This document shows positions 23,122 through 24,744 of a DNA stretch of 24,744 nucleotides, in pieces. Location of the stretch: the NCBI GenBank assembly GCA_963730005.1, contig CAVSPO010000005.1, forward strand, positions 1-24,744. The letters are read 5' to 3'. The DNA is from CAVSPO01 sp963730005 (GTDB taxonomy: Bacteria; Actinomycetota; Actinomycetes; Propionibacteriales; Propionibacteriaceae). The notes below the pieces were generated by a model that was not told the origin of the DNA, made no database searches, and saw only the letters and a list, made by a program, of their open reading frames with translations. The position numbers were made by a program, and so were the translations under genes. How positions within the stretch are numbered: position 1 is the stretch's first letter; each line of letters opens with the position of its first letter.

Positions 23122-24744
23122 GTGACACAACCACGACGCCTCGTGATCGTCGAGTCGCCGGCAAAGGCGGCCAAGATCGGGAGTTACCTTGGCAATGACT
23201 ACATCGTCAAGGCCAGCCGTGGCCACATCCGTGATCTGCCGGGCAAGGCGGCCGAGGTGCCCGCGAAGTACAAGGGCGAGAAGTGGGCCAGCACCGGCGT
23301 CAACGTCGACGACAAGTTCAAGCCGATCTACGTCGTCAACCCCGACAAGAAGGCCACCCTCAAGGAGCTGAAGGACGATCTGAAGCAGGTCGACGAGCTC
23401 TACCTGGCGACCGACGAGGACCGCGAGGGCGAGGCCATCGCGTGGCACCTGTTGCAGGAGCTCAAGCCGAAGGTGCCGGTGCGCCGGATGGTCTTCCACG
23501 AGATCACCCCGGCCGCCATCCAGGACGCCGTCGCCAACACCCGCGAGCTGGACAACGATCTGGTCGATGCCCAAGAGACCCGTCGCATCCTGGACCGCCT
23601 GTACGGCTACGAGGTCAGTCCGGTGCTCTGGAAGAAGGTCATGCCGAGGTTGTCCGCCGGCCGGGTGCAGTCGGTGGCGACCAGGTTGATCGTCGACCGG
23701 GAGCGCGAGCGGATGGCCTTCATCCCAGCGGGCTACTGGGACATCGACGCGATGCTGGACGCAGGGGAGCAGGCTTCACCGCGCATCTTCGCGAGCCACC
23801 TGACCACGTTGGACGGCAGCCGGATCGCGTCCGGACGCGACTTCAGCGCCCGCGGCAAGGTCAAGGGCGACGTGATCGTGCTGGACGAGACCGCCGCCCT
23901 GTCGCTGGCGAAAGCCTTGCCGGCCGCGCGCTGGAGTGTTGCCGGCGTGGAGGCCAAGCCCTACACCCGTCGCCCGGCAGCCCCTTTCCGCACCACCACC
24001 ATGCAGCAGGAGGCGGGTCGCAAGCTCGGCTTCACCACTGACCGCAGCATGCGGGTGGCGCAGTCACTGTACGAGGGCGGTCACATCACCTACATGCGTA
24101 CCGATTCCGTGGTGTTGAGCAGCCAGGCCATCAGCGCCGCTCGCAGCCAGGCCGAGCAGCTCTACGGCCGCGAGTACGTACCCGAACAACCACGCCACTA
24201 CGCGTCCAAGGTGAAGAACGCCCAGGAAGCCCACGAGGCCATCCGGCCGGCCGGTGAGCACTTCCGGACCCCGGCGCAGACTGGTCTGCGCGGCGATGAA
24301 TTCCGGCTCTACGAGCTGATCTGGCAGCGCACCATCGCCTCCCAGATGGCTGATGCCACCGGTCAGTCCGTGTCGGTCAAGATCGACGCCGAGCTGGCGC
24401 AGCGGGTGCCGGTGGCCGCCGCGCCGGCCGACGTGCAGCGCGCCGGCTTCGTCTCCAGCGGCCGCACCATCACCTTCCCGGGATTCCTGAAGGCCTACGT
24501 CGAGAGCACCGACGAGCCGGACTCCGAGAGCGAAGCGCGCTTGCCCAAGTTGACGCCCGGGCAGCACCTTTCCGCCGATTCCATCAAGCCGGAAGGCCAC
24601 CAGACCCGGCCTCCGGCTCGCTACACGGAGCCGACGCTGGTGGCCAAACTGGAGGAGCTGGAGATCGGCCGCCCGTCCACCTACGCCTCGATCATCAGGA
24701 CGATCACCAGCCGCGACTACGTGTTCAAGAAGGGCACTGCGCTG
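23122..24744 (+). CDS. topA: DNA topoisomerase I, 5' part (truncated by window end)
   Basis: The first 541 codons of a type IA topoisomerase, which relaxes negative supercoils by single-strand passage. The TOPRIM domain holds LVIVESPAKAAKIGSYLG (7-24) and the metal-binding ATDEDREGEAIAWHL. The domain IV region is LYGYEVSPVLWKKV, with LSAGRVQSVATRLIVDRERE. The catalytic tyrosine is Tyr324 in ITYMRTDSV. YTEPTLVAKLEELEIGRPSTYASII lies near the end. The GTG start gives MTQPRRLVIVESPAK; the ribosome binding site (GGGAAC) is weak. The frame runs without a stop to the last base, so the C-terminal part lies outside the window. Confidence 0.96.
   Translation, partial: MTQPRRLVIVESPAKAAKIGSYLGNDYIVKASRGHIRDLPGKAAEVPAKYKGEKWASTGVNVDDKFKPIYVVNPDKKATLKELKDDLKQVDELYLATDEDREGEAIAWHLLQELKPKVPVRRMVFHEITPAAIQDAVANTRELDNDLVDAQETRRILDRLYGYEVSPVLWKKVMPRLSAGRVQSVATRLIVDRERERMAFIPAGYWDIDAMLDAGEQASPRIFASHLTTLDGSRIASGRDFSARGKVKGDVIVLDETAALSLAKALPAARWSVAGVEAKPYTRRPAAPFRTTTMQQEAGRKLGFTTDRSMRVAQSLYEGGHITYMRTDSVVLSSQAISAARSQAEQLYGREYVPEQPRHYASKVKNAQEAHEAIRPAGEHFRTPAQTGLRGDEFRLYELIWQRTIASQMADATGQSVSVKIDAELAQRVPVAAAPADVQRAGFVSSGRTITFPGFLKAYVESTDEPDSESEARLPKLTPGQHLSADSIKPEGHQTRPPARYTEPTLVAKLEELEIGRPSTYASIIRTITSRDYVFKKGTAL

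Overview
The window comes from a high-GC Gram-positive bacterium, most likely an actinomycete. Supporting signs are very high G+C in third codon positions, frequent GTG starts, a tRNA gene without an encoded CCA, a dnaX-ybaB-recR cluster with a divergent SRP RNA gene, an eukaryote-like (type 2) IleRS, a DUF1707 protein, and a LysC with the alpha/beta layout known from Corynebacterium. A member of the Propionibacteriales would fit, but no marker here proves it. The region looks like ordinary chromosome. I see no phage, insertion sequence, CRISPR array or anomalous base-composition island.

Layout. 1-5640 (minus strand): a branched-chain amino acid type ABC transporter in the order livK-livH-livM-livG-livF, then a CBS-CBS-ACT regulatory protein and tRNA-Ser(GGA). 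5640-9633: an intergenic region holding the SRP (4.5S-type) RNA gene on the minus strand, then on the plus strand dnaX (with a long acidic N-terminal extension and a collagen-like tandem repeat), ybaB/ebfC and recR. 9634-13353: a T-box leader with an ATC (Ile) specifier in an ultrashort stem I, three tandem hairpin repeats, ileS, and a hairpin terminator. 13354-15426 (minus): an intergenic long inverted repeat, then a small GNAT-like protein, a DUF1707 membrane protein and a tandem-domain universal stress protein. 15698-18723 (plus): lysC and a MurJ/MviN flippase in a 4-nt overlap. 18769-21430 (plus): a CsoR/CstR-type operator, then a persulfide dioxygenase-rhodanese fusion (CstB-like), a single-domain rhodanese and a TauE/SafE exporter, which together make a sulfide/persulfide detoxification operon. 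21504-23012: a class I methyltransferase with extra N- and C-terminal domains. 23122-end: topA, cut by the window edge.

How the parts work together. The liv genes encode one complete importer, with a downstream small-ligand sensor that may respond to nucleotides or amino acids. dnaX-ybaB-recR is a conserved replication/repair cluster. ileS is predicted to be induced by uncharged tRNA-Ile through the T-box. The cst-like genes would oxidise low-molecular-weight persulfides to sulfite or thiosulfate, move sulfane sulfur through rhodanese cysteines, and export the product, under a persulfide-sensing repressor encoded elsewhere.

The items most worth a second look are the T-box leader interrupted by 29-bp hairpin repeats, the swapped GXHH signature of IleRS (a motif reported in mupirocin hyper-resistant enzymes), the compact cst-like operon and its operator, the DnaX extensions, and the lysC-murJ coupling. 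I did not find a clearly unprecedented multi-gene system.
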